Source: Candidatus Saccharimonadota bacterium | GTDB taxonomy: Bacteria > Patescibacteriota > Saccharimonadia > Saccharimonadales > Saccharimonadaceae | Direction: 5' to 3' | Assembly (NCBI GenBank): GCA_905371595.1 | Contig: CAJPLU010000010.1 | Span: forward strand, 1 to 24,653 | Length of the DNA stretch: 24,653 bases | The notes under the pieces: generated by a model | What the model saw: the letters and a program-made list of their open reading frames with translations, nothing else | The model's database searches: none | Told to the model about the DNA's origin: nothing | Part shown: positions 7,376-14,277 of the stretch, piece after piece | Position numbering within the stretch: the stretch's first letter is position 1 | Layout of the letters: every line of letters begins with the position of its first letter | Translations under genes and position numbers: made by a program

Positions 7376-7804
7376 ATGATGCAGTTTCAACTAATCACGC
7401 TAGCTGGCGTTAAGCTCGACGAGCCAGTCTACGAGGTAATGATACCAACTACCGAAGGGCAAATCGCAGTCTTCCCGAGTCACGAACCGCTAGTAGCAGT
7501 GGCGCAGCCTGGCGCGGTAGCGGTCCGCCGCCAGAAAACCGATAGCGATGACCAACTGGAATACTTTGCGATTAGCGGCGGCGTGGTTGAAATCAACCAG
7601 CAGCGCGTGCGGATTTTAGTCGACGAAGCCGAGCACGGCGACGATATCGTTGAAGCCGAGACTCAGGCCGCTCTCGAGCGCGCTCTCAAAATGCGCGATG
7701 AGGCTCAGGATCAGGTTGAGCTCGAAAAGGCTCACCAGCTGGTCGATCGCCACCGCGTACGTTTGCACGTGGCTGGCTTGCGCCGCCGCCATCGTCGGCG
7801 ATAA
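7376..7804 (+). CDS. atpC: ATP synthase F1 subunit epsilon
   Basis: A 142-aa last subunit of the operon. The N-terminal beta-sandwich has the usual TTEGQIAVFPSHEPLVA segment (compare GELGILPGHAPLLT) at 25-41, then AISGGVVEINQQRVRILVDEAE. The C-terminal helical pair, which can inhibit ATP hydrolysis, runs through EAETQAALERAL...ELEKA and ends in an unusually arginine-rich tail (VAGLRRRHRRR). Only a weak ribosome binding site (GAG) precedes it, seven bases after the atpD stop. The next gene converges only 10 bp downstream, and no terminator hairpin is seen between them. Confidence 0.9.
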   Translation: MMQFQLITLAGVKLDEPVYEVMIPTTEGQIAVFPSHEPLVAVAQPGAVAVRRQKTDSDDQLEYFAISGGVVEINQQRVRILVDEAEHGDDIVEAETQAALERALKMRDEAQDQVELEKAHQLVDRHRVRLHVAGLRRRHRRR

Positions 7805-7814
7805 TTATAGCTAC

Positions 7815-8708
7815 TTATGATCTATTGTTGCCAGATGGCGATAATATGTCGTCGGTTGTTGCTGCCATGCAGTCTATGATGTCATACATCTCGTGCCGTA
7901 GGTGGCCGCGCGGGAACATATTCAGAATTTCTTCGCGATATGGTGCTAGAAAACAATCTAGTATTTGTTCTCTGGATGCTACTGGTTTGCGCGTATCGAA
8001 ATATGATAGCGAGCCTATATATGTTTTAAGGTCTCCAGTAAAGTCTCGCGGGTTGTTTCGTTTCTTAGAGCTAGTTATATCAATAATTCGCGGTTGAAGT
8101 CCGGTGTCATAGGCAGTGTTCTGGACTTGATAATCACCATGTTCATAGCCTAAGTCGTGCAAAATTATTAAGCCTCTAGCAGCACAGCCTAGCGCCCAAG
8201 CTACAGTACCATCGTCTAGTTTTTCACTTTTATACAAAACATTATCAAAGCTTGTTACGCCTTCTTCAAATTCAGTGATGATAGATAGATTGCTACTGCC
8301 ATCACTCCTACCTATGTTTGCAAAACCTATTGGTTGGAATGTTAGTCGTCGTTGATCGTGACTGTTGATGTCGGTGGCAGTACGGAGCTCCTGAGCTGCG
8401 AGACTAGGTATATCTAGCGGCTTGATAGCCACGGGTTGTCTTGCTAAGGTGTCGTCTTCACTTCCGCCCTTGCCGTGTATCGTCATGTCCGCAAACCAAA
8501 CCCCAAAGAAACTTTCGCGGCGACCTTCGCTATAGTCAGGACGCACAGTTAGATGCGCAGTATTCGATAGTTGCTCGGGCGTTTCGGTTTCGGTAATGAG
8601 CAATAGTTGGTTGGTGCTTAGCTCGCCTAGTTTCCGAGTTAAGCCTCTACCTTTTTGGGTCTGTTCTGGTGTTATAAAATTCGTACTAAGGTTTAGACGC
8701 TCTTCCAT
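7815..8708 (-). CDS. Atypical protein-kinase-fold protein
   Basis: A 297-aa cytoplasmic protein with weak but readable kinase-fold landmarks. VAIKPLDIPSLAAQELRTATD (about 90-110) resembles the ATP-anchoring lysine and the alpha-C glutamate. IITEFEEGV looks like the hinge. LGYEHGDYQVQN (about 194-205) resembles the catalytic loop HxDxxxxN, and RIIDITSS takes the place of the metal-binding DFG (IDI). It could be a Ser/Thr kinase-like or small-molecule kinase-like (aminoglycoside or choline kinase class) enzyme; the substrate is unknown. The glycine-rich loop is not obvious. It converges on atpC. The promoter ends six bases before the ATG, so the mRNA is probably leaderless. Confidence 0.6.
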   Translation of the reverse strand: MEERLNLSTNFITPEQTQKGRGLTRKLGELSTNQLLLITETETPEQLSNTAHLTVRPDYSEGRRESFFGVWFADMTIHGKGGSEDDTLARQPVAIKPLDIPSLAAQELRTATDINSHDQRRLTFQPIGFANIGRSDGSSNLSIITEFEEGVTSFDNVLYKSEKLDDGTVAWALGCAARGLIILHDLGYEHGDYQVQNTAYDTGLQPRIIDITSSKKRNNPRDFTGDLKTYIGSLSYFDTRKPVASREQILDCFLAPYREEILNMFPRGHLRHEMYDIIDCMAATTDDILSPSGNNRS

Positions 8709-8714
8709 CTTTTT

Positions 8715-8743
8715 ATTATAACATAAATACTATATATTTTCAA
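8715..8743 (-). promoter_or_regulatory. Promoter of the kinase-like gene (leaderless)
   Basis: TTGAAA (8743-8738), 17-nt spacer, TATAAT (8720-8715) preceded by TGT (extended -10), on the minus strand. The ATG at 8708 follows six bases later. The -35 lies inside the last codons of the dus gene. Confidence 0.7.
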
Positions 8744-9824
8744 GTAGTTGGCGGACTTCGTCGGTGTTTTTGGTGCGCATTAATTGGTCGCGCAGTTCCT
8801 TGGCGCCGTCGAAGTCGCGGATGTAGATTTTGAAGAAGCGTTTGAGGGTTTCGAAGGGGCGGCCGAGGGTTGGCTGGTAGCGGTCAAAGAGGTCGAGGTG
8901 GTAATGGAGTAAGTTGATAAGATCCTTTTTGTTATTATCGCTCCCGTCGTCGCCGTCTGCGACGGCACGTAGGTCGCTAGACGCGGGTCCTGTCAGTCGG
9001 TCCGCCCCTTCTTCTGAAAAATCAGAGATTTGTTCAGAAGCGGGCGCCGCCCCGCCGACTGCCACCCGCTTATCTTCAATGCCCGACGATAATTCCCTTT
9101 CTCTGAAGCAAAACGGATCGCTAAAAATTCCCCGCCCGATCATGATGCCGTTGATGCCGGGATGTTGACGGACTAGCTCTAGGCCATGGGCTCGGTCGCG
9201 GATGTCACCGTTGATAGTCAGCAGTGTTTGCGGGGCGATGTCATCACGTAGGGCGATGATGTCGTCGATAAGTTCGTAATGCGCTGGGACTTTGCTCATT
9301 TCTTTTTTGGTGCGCAGATGGATGGTTAGGTTAACAATATCTTGCTGTAAAATAGTCGTTAGCCACTCTCGCCATTCGTCAATATACGTATAGCCCAGCC
9401 TGGTTTTCACACTGACCGGTAGCCCAGCGGTTTTGGCGGCGGCGATGGCGGCGGTAGCCACGTCGGGTCGTCGGATGAGCGCTGCTCCCCCAGATTTGAT
9501 AGCGGACTTGGCGGGGCAGCCCATGTTGATGTCAATGCCGTCAAAGCCGAGCTCCATGCAGTGAGCGGCAAATTGTTCCATGTCGCCTGGCTCACCGCCC
9601 CAGATTTGGGCGACTAGCGGATGCTCGTCGTCGGTTTTGACCAATCGTCCGGCGATGGCTTTGTCTCCGGCGTGCACCCAGCCAGTGGCGTTAGCGAACT
9701 CCGTGAAAAACACGTCGGGTGCGCCTGCCCTTTTCACGACATGACGAAACACCACGTCAGTGACGGCTTCCATCGGTGCCAAGATGAAAAATGGCTGCGG
9801 TAGATTGTCCCAAAATGATGTCAT
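8730..9824 (-). CDS. dus: tRNA-dihydrouridine synthase
   Basis: A 364-aa FMN- and NADPH-dependent enzyme that reduces uridines in the tRNA D-loop. The TIM barrel opens with FILAPMEAVTDVVFR. The catalytic cysteine is C103 in DINMGCPAKSAIKSGGAAL. FMN phosphate binding is seen in NGDI and GIMIGRGIFSDPF. I start at ATG 9824, because an extended -10 box ends seven bases upstream; an in-frame ATG at 9869 would lie in the terminator of the upstream RNA. Between the barrel and the C-terminal helical domain (LLHYHLDLFDRYQP) there is an Asp/Glu/Ser/Ala-rich insertion of roughly 35-40 residues, encoded partly by a palindromic element (8994-9061). Confidence 0.92.
   Translation of the reverse strand: MTSFWDNLPQPFFILAPMEAVTDVVFRHVVKRAGAPDVFFTEFANATGWVHAGDKAIAGRLVKTDDEHPLVAQIWGGEPGDMEQFAAHCMELGFDGIDINMGCPAKSAIKSGGAALIRRPDVATAAIAAAKTAGLPVSVKTRLGYTYIDEWREWLTTILQQDIVNLTIHLRTKKEMSKVPAHYELIDDIIALRDDIAPQTLLTINGDIRDRAHGLELVRQHPGINGIMIGRGIFSDPFCFRERELSSGIEDKRVAVGGAAPASEQISDFSEEGADRLTGPASSDLRAVADGDDGSDNNKKDLINLLHYHLDLFDRYQPTLGRPFETLKRFFKIYIRDFDGAKELRDQLMRTKNTDEVRQLLENI
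8994..9061. repeat. Palindromic element inserted in-frame in dus
   Basis: A 68-nt interrupted palindrome. The arms pair as CAGTCGG (8994-9000) with CCGACTG (9055-9061), GCCC with GGGC, CTTCTGAA with TTCAGAAG, and AATC with GATT, closing on a loop of AGA. A second small hairpin, GCCGTC-TGC-GACGGC, lies nearby at 8952-8966. The element encodes about residues 255-277 of Dus without breaking the frame. The form recalls the palindromic elements that insert in-frame into Rickettsia genes; whether copies exist elsewhere in this genome cannot be seen here. Confidence 0.6.
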
Positions 9825-9831
9825 CTCTGTT

Positions 9832-9840
9832 ATTTTATCA
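9832..9840 (-). promoter_or_regulatory. Extended -10 promoter of dus (leaderless)
   Basis: TGATAAAAT on the minus strand (TGn plus TAAAAT). The ATG at 9824 follows the -10 box after seven bases and there is no Shine-Dalgarno. The expected -35 position falls inside the terminator hairpin of the upstream RNA and shows no match. Confidence 0.5.
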
Positions 9841-9841
9841 C

Positions 9842-9883
9842 AAAAAGGAAAACCCCTCACTGGCGTCATTGACAGTGAGGGGT
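9842..9883 (-). terminator. Intrinsic terminator of the 9.8-10.8 kb RNA
   Basis: A perfect 11-bp hairpin, ACCCCTCACTG (minus-strand 9883-9873) pairing with 9862-9852, with a 10-nt loop, followed on the minus strand by TTTTCCTTTTT. This is a classical Rho-independent terminator for minus-strand transcription. No protein-coding gene lies directly upstream of it; about 590 nt of structured sequence does. Confidence 0.8.
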
Positions 9884-10276
9884 GGCGGGCTCGAGCGGTT
9901 CTGCTCGGAGTTGATCTCGACGGTGAGAAAAACTGCCACGAGTGAATCTCGCGAGCCCTGGTTGTGAGGCGAGCGGGATAATGCTCTAGCCTCTAAGTTT
10001 AAGAACGGCAGCGATCCAGGCACGCAGATTCCGTTCCGATGATAGGCCAGGTTGACTCATGGATGTCAACCCTCATAGTGCCTACCATGCCGCTGGCATC
10101 AAACTACTGCCCGGTGGGGTGGGCGTAAATGATGTCGCCTGTAGCGGAGGTATAGGGGGGCGGGAGCATCCCATTGTGCTCCCGGACTCACTACACACTG
10201 CGCACTACGTACGCGCGCGTTCCCCAGTGTAGCTCTGTCTATGCATCCGCTCCCGCAGCGCAATGCATACTCCTAG

Positions 10277-10347
10277 CGAGCGTGACGGGAATCGAACCCG
10301 TAGGCTATTGGGCTTTGGAGGCCCGACCGTTCCCAGAGCTCACGCCC
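10277..10347 (-). tRNA. tRNA-like element, anticodon CCA (Trp-like), no normal D arm
   Basis: A 71-nt minus-strand element. The acceptor GGGCGTG (10347-10341) pairs with CACGCTC (10284-10278) over 7 bp with one G-U, followed by discriminator G. The T arm is canonical: ACGGG, TTCGATT, CCCGT. The anticodon loop CTCCAAA is a perfect tRNA-Trp loop on a 4-bp GGGC/GCCC stem with a C-A mismatch at its base. The segment between acceptor and anticodon stem is only 15 nt (normally 19) and forms no D stem; its CTCTGGGAACGGTCGGG loosely resembles the D-loop segment of tmRNA. CCA is not encoded. It could be a functional odd tRNA, a tRNA mimic within a longer RNA, or a decayed tRNA. Confidence 0.5.
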
Positions 10348-10375
10348 ATGATTCTTTTTTCCGGACTACCGGCCG

Positions 10376-10446
10376 GGGAATCTGACCCAGGGGCTGACGG
10401 ACGCCCTTTGCTGGCCTAGTGCCAGCGGTTCTCGAGGTGCACGCCC
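10376..10446 (-). other. Second, degenerate tRNA-like module
   Basis: Starts with the same heptamer GGGCGTG (10446-10440) as the tRNA-like element 99 bases downstream. It is followed by a similar D-like segment (CTCGAGAACCG), then a perfect 5-bp stem with a 7-nt loop (GCTGG-CACTAGG-CCAGC, 10426-10410), a variable-arm-like hairpin GGGC/GCCC (10406-10391) and a T-arm-like GGG-TCAGATT-CCC. No matching 3' acceptor strand is seen and the T-loop lacks TTC, so it is at best half of a tRNA fold. Confidence 0.3.
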
Positions 10447-10471
10447 CGAGCCGCCATTCGTGTGAGTGTAA

Positions 10472-10654
10472 TTACTTCCTAGGAAGCAGCCTACCCTCCT
10501 TGGCAGCACGTGCGTCGCTACCGACACTGTTCGTACCAGCTACCTTAGCAGCGCGCTCGTTCATTTCGCGCTGCTCGGTGGTGGGGTTGCCAGCCTGAAC
10601 GGCTTCAGCTGCGCGGCGATACGCAGCTGTGGACCTGTCGGAGAAAAAGCCCAC
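10472..10654 (-). CDS. Small 60-aa protein of unknown function
   Basis: A GTG-started ORF (10654) encoding 60 residues: MGFFSDRSTAAYRRAAEAVQ, then a polar, Ala/Glu/Arg-rich helical stretch ending in KEGRLLPRK. I do not recognise it. The start is chosen over upstream ATGs (10738, 10753) because the sequence AAGGAGG, a near-perfect Shine-Dalgarno, ends 10 bases before the GTG. That site is folded into a hairpin (10655-10671). Codons are mostly G/C-ending, unlike the neighbouring helicase gene. It lies in the 5' third of the long structured transcript, so the RNA downstream could be its 3' UTR. Confidence 0.5.
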   Translation of the reverse strand: MGFFSDRSTAAYRRAAEAVQAGNPTTEQREMNERAAKVAGTNSVGSDARAAKEGRLLPRK

Positions 10655-10671
10655 GAGGTTTTCACCTCCTT
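10655..10671 (-). promoter_or_regulatory. Shine-Dalgarno sequestered in a GNRA hairpin
   Basis: The minus strand reads AAGGAGGTGAAAACCTC directly before the GTG start. GAGGT (10668-10664) pairs with ACCTC (10659-10655) around a GAAA tetraloop, so most of the ribosome binding site is within the stem. Upstream lie three more hairpins: 10675-10689 (GCCCC/GGGGC), 10711-10734 (9 bp) and about 10742-10762 (8 bp). The layout suggests translational control by structure or by a bound protein. Confidence 0.5.
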
Positions 10672-10780
10672 CCCGCCCCGACTTGGGGCAAAAAGAGCGA
10701 AACTTTTTAATAGCGCTTCCGTGCAGGAGCGCTACCATGACCCAGTTTCTCACTGAGTCTAGTCTCGCTCCGTGAACAAA

Positions 10781-10809
10781 AGCATACCAATATTAGGATA
10801 AAATGTCAA
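10781..10809 (-). promoter_or_regulatory. Strong promoter of the structured transcript
   Basis: TTGACA (10809-10804), 17-nt spacer, TATGCT (10786-10781) with a TGG extended -10, on the minus strand. This is the only consensus -35 in the window. A second TTGACA lies at 10822-10817, and the palindrome ACAAATTTGT (10810-10819) sits between the two, a plausible operator. The predicted start is near 10774, giving the 60-aa ORF a leader of about 120 nt. Confidence 0.7.
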
Positions 10810-10880
10810 ACAAATTTGTCAAAATTACGGTATAAAGCGATGATTGGCGAAAAATCAGCTTGTCGAGTAACTAATCTCGG

Positions 10881-13800
10881 CTATTCGCGAGCTGGGTATT
10901 CACTTGATATCAAATCTTTCTCGAATTGTATAATTCCCCGGTAGCTTGCTTGGTAGTTGCTGATATCCGGCAACTCTAGCGTGATAATACAGCGCCAAAC
11001 AGCGGCGATTAGGCGTTGGAAATCGGCTAGTTCGTCGCGGCTAAAGCGGTCGTCGAGCTGGTAAATGTCGCCGCGGGAGTCTGGTTCGACAAACTGCAGT
11101 ACGGCGCCGCCGAAATCGTATTTCGCGTAATCGCGCGAATTGGCGCAGAGCAGCTCGTAAAACATCAGCTGCTGGCGGTATTTGTGGAGCTTGATTTTTT
11201 CATAGTCTGATTTGCCGGTCCAGGAAGTTGATGGTTTGCCGGTTTTGTAATCGGTGACGGTGATGGTTTGATTGTCGATATCAACTAGGTCGAGCGAGCC
11301 AGTCAGGCGGGCTTGGCCGAGAACGACGCCCTGCCCGGCAAAACTAAGCTCGGGTTTTTGCGATGGTGTGAAAGTACCGTATTTGGCGCCCAGAAAGGCT
11401 TCGAGCGCTTCGATGCCGCGCTTGCTATAGAGTGCTAAATCATTGTCGCTCAGCTCTTGTTGCTGCAGCAGACGGATGAACTCGCCAGTGATGTCTTCGA
11501 TTGGTTTGCGAGTGCCGCTGGCCGCCAAATGGCTGTGCGCGTGCTGTAGAACGGCGTGAATCAGAGTGCCGTAAATGGCATTAGCGCTTTTGGCTTGCGG
11601 GAAGCGCAGCAAATTATTTAGCAAAAAGTTCTGCGGCCCGCCGCGCGTAACGTCGATAAAGTTATTGAGATGCGTGACAGACAATTTGTAATTTTCGAGA
11701 GTTGGCGCCAGCAGCTCTTTCATGGTGCGGCTAATCGGCGCGGTTAGGCGGTCGTGCCAGACGATTTCGCTTTGCTCGGCGAGCGCGGCGGTGCTATTCG
11801 GCTGGCGGTCGATTTCTTGCAAATTGGTGCCAGCCAGAAAACTAGCTTTGAGTGTGTCTTTGGCGGTGTCGTCGCTGTGGGCGTAGCTCAGGTAAAGCTG
11901 GCGTTTGGCGCGGGTCATGGCCACGAAGTACAAGCGGATGCGCTCGTCATAGCTGTCGGCGTTTGGCGAGATAGCTAAGTTCTCTGGGTAACTAATCAAG
12001 CGGCTGCGGCTGCGCACGCGTTCACCCCACATCGAGTCGATTGAGTTGATGACGTAAACGGTGTCGAACTCTAGGCCTTTGGATTTGTGAGCGCTCATCA
12101 GGTTGACGGCATGCTGAGCGGCCTCGCTGGCGCGCCGAATGCTAACGACGGGGATATTAAGCTGGCGGTAGGTGTCGATTAGCGTCAAGAAGTCGCTGGC
12201 TAGCAGTGTGCCGTCTGGCGCACCCTCGCGCAATTTACTGCGCAAGGTTTGCAGCGCTTCCAGGGCAGTTAGGTAAGTGTCGGGTGAGCTGCCAAGAATA
12301 TCGCTGTTAAAATAGTATTGGTAGAACGGCGAGGCGAAGCTGGCGTGGTGCGGCTTGGCTGGCTTGCGCGCGGCGTCGCTATCATTATTATCGTCGTCGG
12401 TGTCGTCGTTGGCCGTGTAGTTTTGCGGTACGCCGATGAGCGTATCTAGAAAAGTCTCGAGCGGCTCGGTCAGGCTAGCCTTGGCGCGGTCGAGCAGCCA
12501 CTTGGCTAGCGGTTGAAAAGTCGGCGACGCCAGCATCGCTTCAAGCCAGTTGGTGCGGTTGCGGTAGGCTTGCAAACTTAGCCGCCAAATGGCCTCGCTG
12601 TCAAAGTCGAACATTGGTTGAGCTATCAGTTCAGGTAGTAGGCTGTTGGCTTCGTCATGCTCCCCTGCTGCGATGTCAACGCAGATACGGGCCATTAGCT
12701 CTAGCAGCTGGATGCGCTCGTCGTCGAGAACATTATCGCGGCGCTCGTAATTAACAGCAATGCCAGCGCGGTTTAGATATGGCAGTAGCGCAATCAAATC
12801 GCTGTGGCGCCGGGCAATGACGGCAATTTCTGATGGTTTTATACCTTTTGTGATATTTTCTTGGATTGATTCGGCGATCCAAGCGAACTCTTCTTGGCGG
12901 CTCGGCAGCGCGGATAGTGTAACTTGGCTGTTAGCGTCGTTAGTGTGCGCCTGTAATTGCTTATTTATATCCATAGAGGTTTCTAGGCGGCCGCTCGCCT
13001 GAACGATAATTTCACGGGCGCGGTTAAGAATCTCTTGCGACGAGCGGTAGTTGTCGGTCAAAACGACGCTAGCGTGATCTGGGTAGCGCTTGCGGAAACG
13101 ATGGATGTTGCCGACATCGGCGCCTTGAAAACTGTAGATTGCCTGATCATCGTCGCCTACCGCCATGATGTTTGGCGCATCGCCGTGCGGCGTGTCTGTC
13201 AGGTTGAAGAGAATACGCAGCTGTGCTAGGTTGGTGTCTTGAAATTCGTCGACCATGATGTATTGGTAGCGTTCTTGCAGATTGAAGCGCAGGTCTGGAT
13301 ACTGCTCAATCGCTTGCACGACATTGAGAATCATGTCGTCGTAGTCGAATAGCTCGGCTTGGCGCATTTCGGCGAGATAACGGTCGTAAATTGGCGCGAC
13401 AGCGCGTAATTTTGCGTGGCGTTTGCGATCTTTGAAGACGAACTCGCCGCGAGCGTCCTTTTCGAGCCAAGTGTTGCGCCAGGCGGTGATCGGCGTTGTC
13501 TTGCCGCTGGCGACTGCTTCGTCGAAGGCGCGCGCCATACTTAATGCCAAAGCGTCAGCTAGCGGCGCAATAGCTGGCGGCAATTGCGGCGCTGGCAATT
13601 CGGCGATTTTGTTGGCGATTGGCGGCAGTAAGGCGATAGTGGTTTTGCTGATGCGATTAGCAAAAATAGCTGCGAGCTCTGGCTCAACAGCGTCAAGTAG
13701 TTTTTCGTTATTGTCAATGATTTGCAGCAGCTCGCTGCTAGACAGGCCGGCCTGCTTTAGCTCGCTTATTACTTGCGCCGTGTCGCGCAGATGCGTGAAA

Positions 13801-14231
13801 TCGCCGTTCATTTTGCTGGCTAGCGGATTATTGTAGTCGAGCTCCTCGAAAATATCAGTTAGAATCGAGTAAGTCGCCACTTCGTCGGCTGGCGAAAAAT
13901 CAGCGCCACGATAGAAATATTCGCTATGATGATTGATTATTTCGGTGCCGAAACTGTGAAAAGTTTGAATCGCCACCTTGTAGGCGTCAGCGCCGATAAT
14001 CGACGCTAGACGCGCCCGCATGGTGTTAGCGCCGCTATCGGTAAAAGTCAGGCAGAGAATATTTTCGGGCAGCGTGTCGGTGGCGCGCAGAATATTGGCA
14101 GCGCGCATGCTGAGTAGCTCGGTCTTGCCAGTACCCGGGCCAGCGACGACTAGCAGCGGCCCGTCGATAGTATCAACGGCCTCTTTTTGAGCAGAATTAA
14201 GCTTATTGTAGCGAGTTTTGAACTTTTCCAT
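10881..14231 (-). CDS. UvrD/PcrA-type helicase fused to a RecB-like nuclease
   Basis: A 1116-aa DNA repair helicase-nuclease. SF1 helicase motifs run in order: Q motif LNSAQKEAV (11-19), Walker A GPGTGKT (31-37), Ia CLTFTDSGANTMRARL, II VDEFQDTN, III VGDDDQAIYSFQGAD, IV TDNYRSSQEIL, V SAHKSKGLEFDTVYV and VI FVAMTRAKRQLYLSY. The last 250 residues form a PD-(D/E)XK nuclease: YGTLIHAVLQ, GSLDLVDI, VTDYKTGKPS and the trailing QQLMFYELL. Such fusions act in double-strand-break processing (RecB/AdnAB-like). An acidic insertion (about 605-620, TANDDTDDDNNDSD) interrupts the helicase. No iron-sulfur cysteine cluster is apparent. A TACAAT -10 box lies seven bases before the ATG. Confidence 0.92.
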   Translation of the reverse strand: MEKFKTRYNKLNSAQKEAVDTIDGPLLVVAGPGTGKTELLSMRAANILRATDTLPENILCLTFTDSGANTMRARLASIIGADAYKVAIQTFHSFGTEIINHHSEYFYRGADFSPADEVATYSILTDIFEELDYNNPLASKMNGDFTHLRDTAQVISELKQAGLSSSELLQIIDNNEKLLDAVEPELAAIFANRISKTTIALLPPIANKIAELPAPQLPPAIAPLADALALSMARAFDEAVASGKTTPITAWRNTWLEKDARGEFVFKDRKRHAKLRAVAPIYDRYLAEMRQAELFDYDDMILNVVQAIEQYPDLRFNLQERYQYIMVDEFQDTNLAQLRILFNLTDTPHGDAPNIMAVGDDDQAIYSFQGADVGNIHRFRKRYPDHASVVLTDNYRSSQEILNRAREIIVQASGRLETSMDINKQLQAHTNDANSQVTLSALPSRQEEFAWIAESIQENITKGIKPSEIAVIARRHSDLIALLPYLNRAGIAVNYERRDNVLDDERIQLLELMARICVDIAAGEHDEANSLLPELIAQPMFDFDSEAIWRLSLQAYRNRTNWLEAMLASPTFQPLAKWLLDRAKASLTEPLETFLDTLIGVPQNYTANDDTDDDNNDSDAARKPAKPHHASFASPFYQYYFNSDILGSSPDTYLTALEALQTLRSKLREGAPDGTLLASDFLTLIDTYRQLNIPVVSIRRASEAAQHAVNLMSAHKSKGLEFDTVYVINSIDSMWGERVRSRSRLISYPENLAISPNADSYDERIRLYFVAMTRAKRQLYLSYAHSDDTAKDTLKASFLAGTNLQEIDRQPNSTAALAEQSEIVWHDRLTAPISRTMKELLAPTLENYKLSVTHLNNFIDVTRGGPQNFLLNNLLRFPQAKSANAIYGTLIHAVLQHAHSHLAASGTRKPIEDITGEFIRLLQQQELSDNDLALYSKRGIEALEAFLGAKYGTFTPSQKPELSFAGQGVVLGQARLTGSLDLVDIDNQTITVTDYKTGKPSTSWTGKSDYEKIKLHKYRQQLMFYELLCANSRDYAKYDFGGAVLQFVEPDSRGDIYQLDDRFSRDELADFQRLIAAVWRCIITLELPDISNYQASYRGIIQFEKDLISSEYPARE

Positions 14232-14238
14232 CTATTTT

Positions 14239-14244
14239 ATTGTA
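14239..14244 (-). promoter_or_regulatory. -10 box of the helicase gene (leaderless)
   Basis: TACAAT on the minus strand, seven bases before the ATG at 14231. No Shine-Dalgarno and no clear -35. It is divergent from the promoter of the 162-aa gene. Confidence 0.5.
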
Positions 14245-14277
14245 GCGCAAAAGCTCGGTAAATGCCCTAATGTTTTA

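Larger units (their letters stand above)
9845..10774 (-). ncRNA. Putative long structured RNA, family unknown
   Basis: About 930 nt between a strong minus-strand promoter (10809-10781) and an intrinsic terminator (9883-9842). It contains a 5' leader with several hairpins, a 60-aa ORF, two tRNA-like modules and about 390 nt (10276-9884) with no credible ORF but dense stems. The stems include an 8-bp arm (10161-10168 with 10177-10184), a 7-bp arm (10050-10056 with 10065-10071) nested inside a 9-bp helix (10039-10047 with 10080-10088), a 9-bp bulged hairpin (9966-9974 with 9983-9993) and a 5-bp hairpin (9892-9896 with 9903-9907). I checked it against motifs I know for tmRNA, RNase P RNA, SRP RNA and 5S rRNA and found no fit. 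It may be one RNA or a leader, ORF and ncRNA processed from one transcript. Confidence 0.45.

Noticed and set aside
9845..10200. RNase P RNA
   Set aside because: GAGTCCGGGAGCACA (minus, near 10190) resembles part of CR-I, but there is no GAGGAAAGTCC, no ACAGAACCCGGCTTA and no P4 partner.
9845..10347. tmRNA (ssrA) on either strand
   Set aside because: The T arm and GGGCGTG acceptor at 10277-10347 and a TGATCTCGACGG stretch on the + strand recalled tmRNA. However, no tag ORF ending in A-L-A-A is seen, no distant 3' acceptor strand pairs with the 5' end, and the acceptor halves are only about 60 nt apart.
10174..10419. 81-aa + strand ORF across the tRNA-like region
   Set aside because: It reads antisense through the T arm and stems, has no ribosome binding site and its composition looks random.
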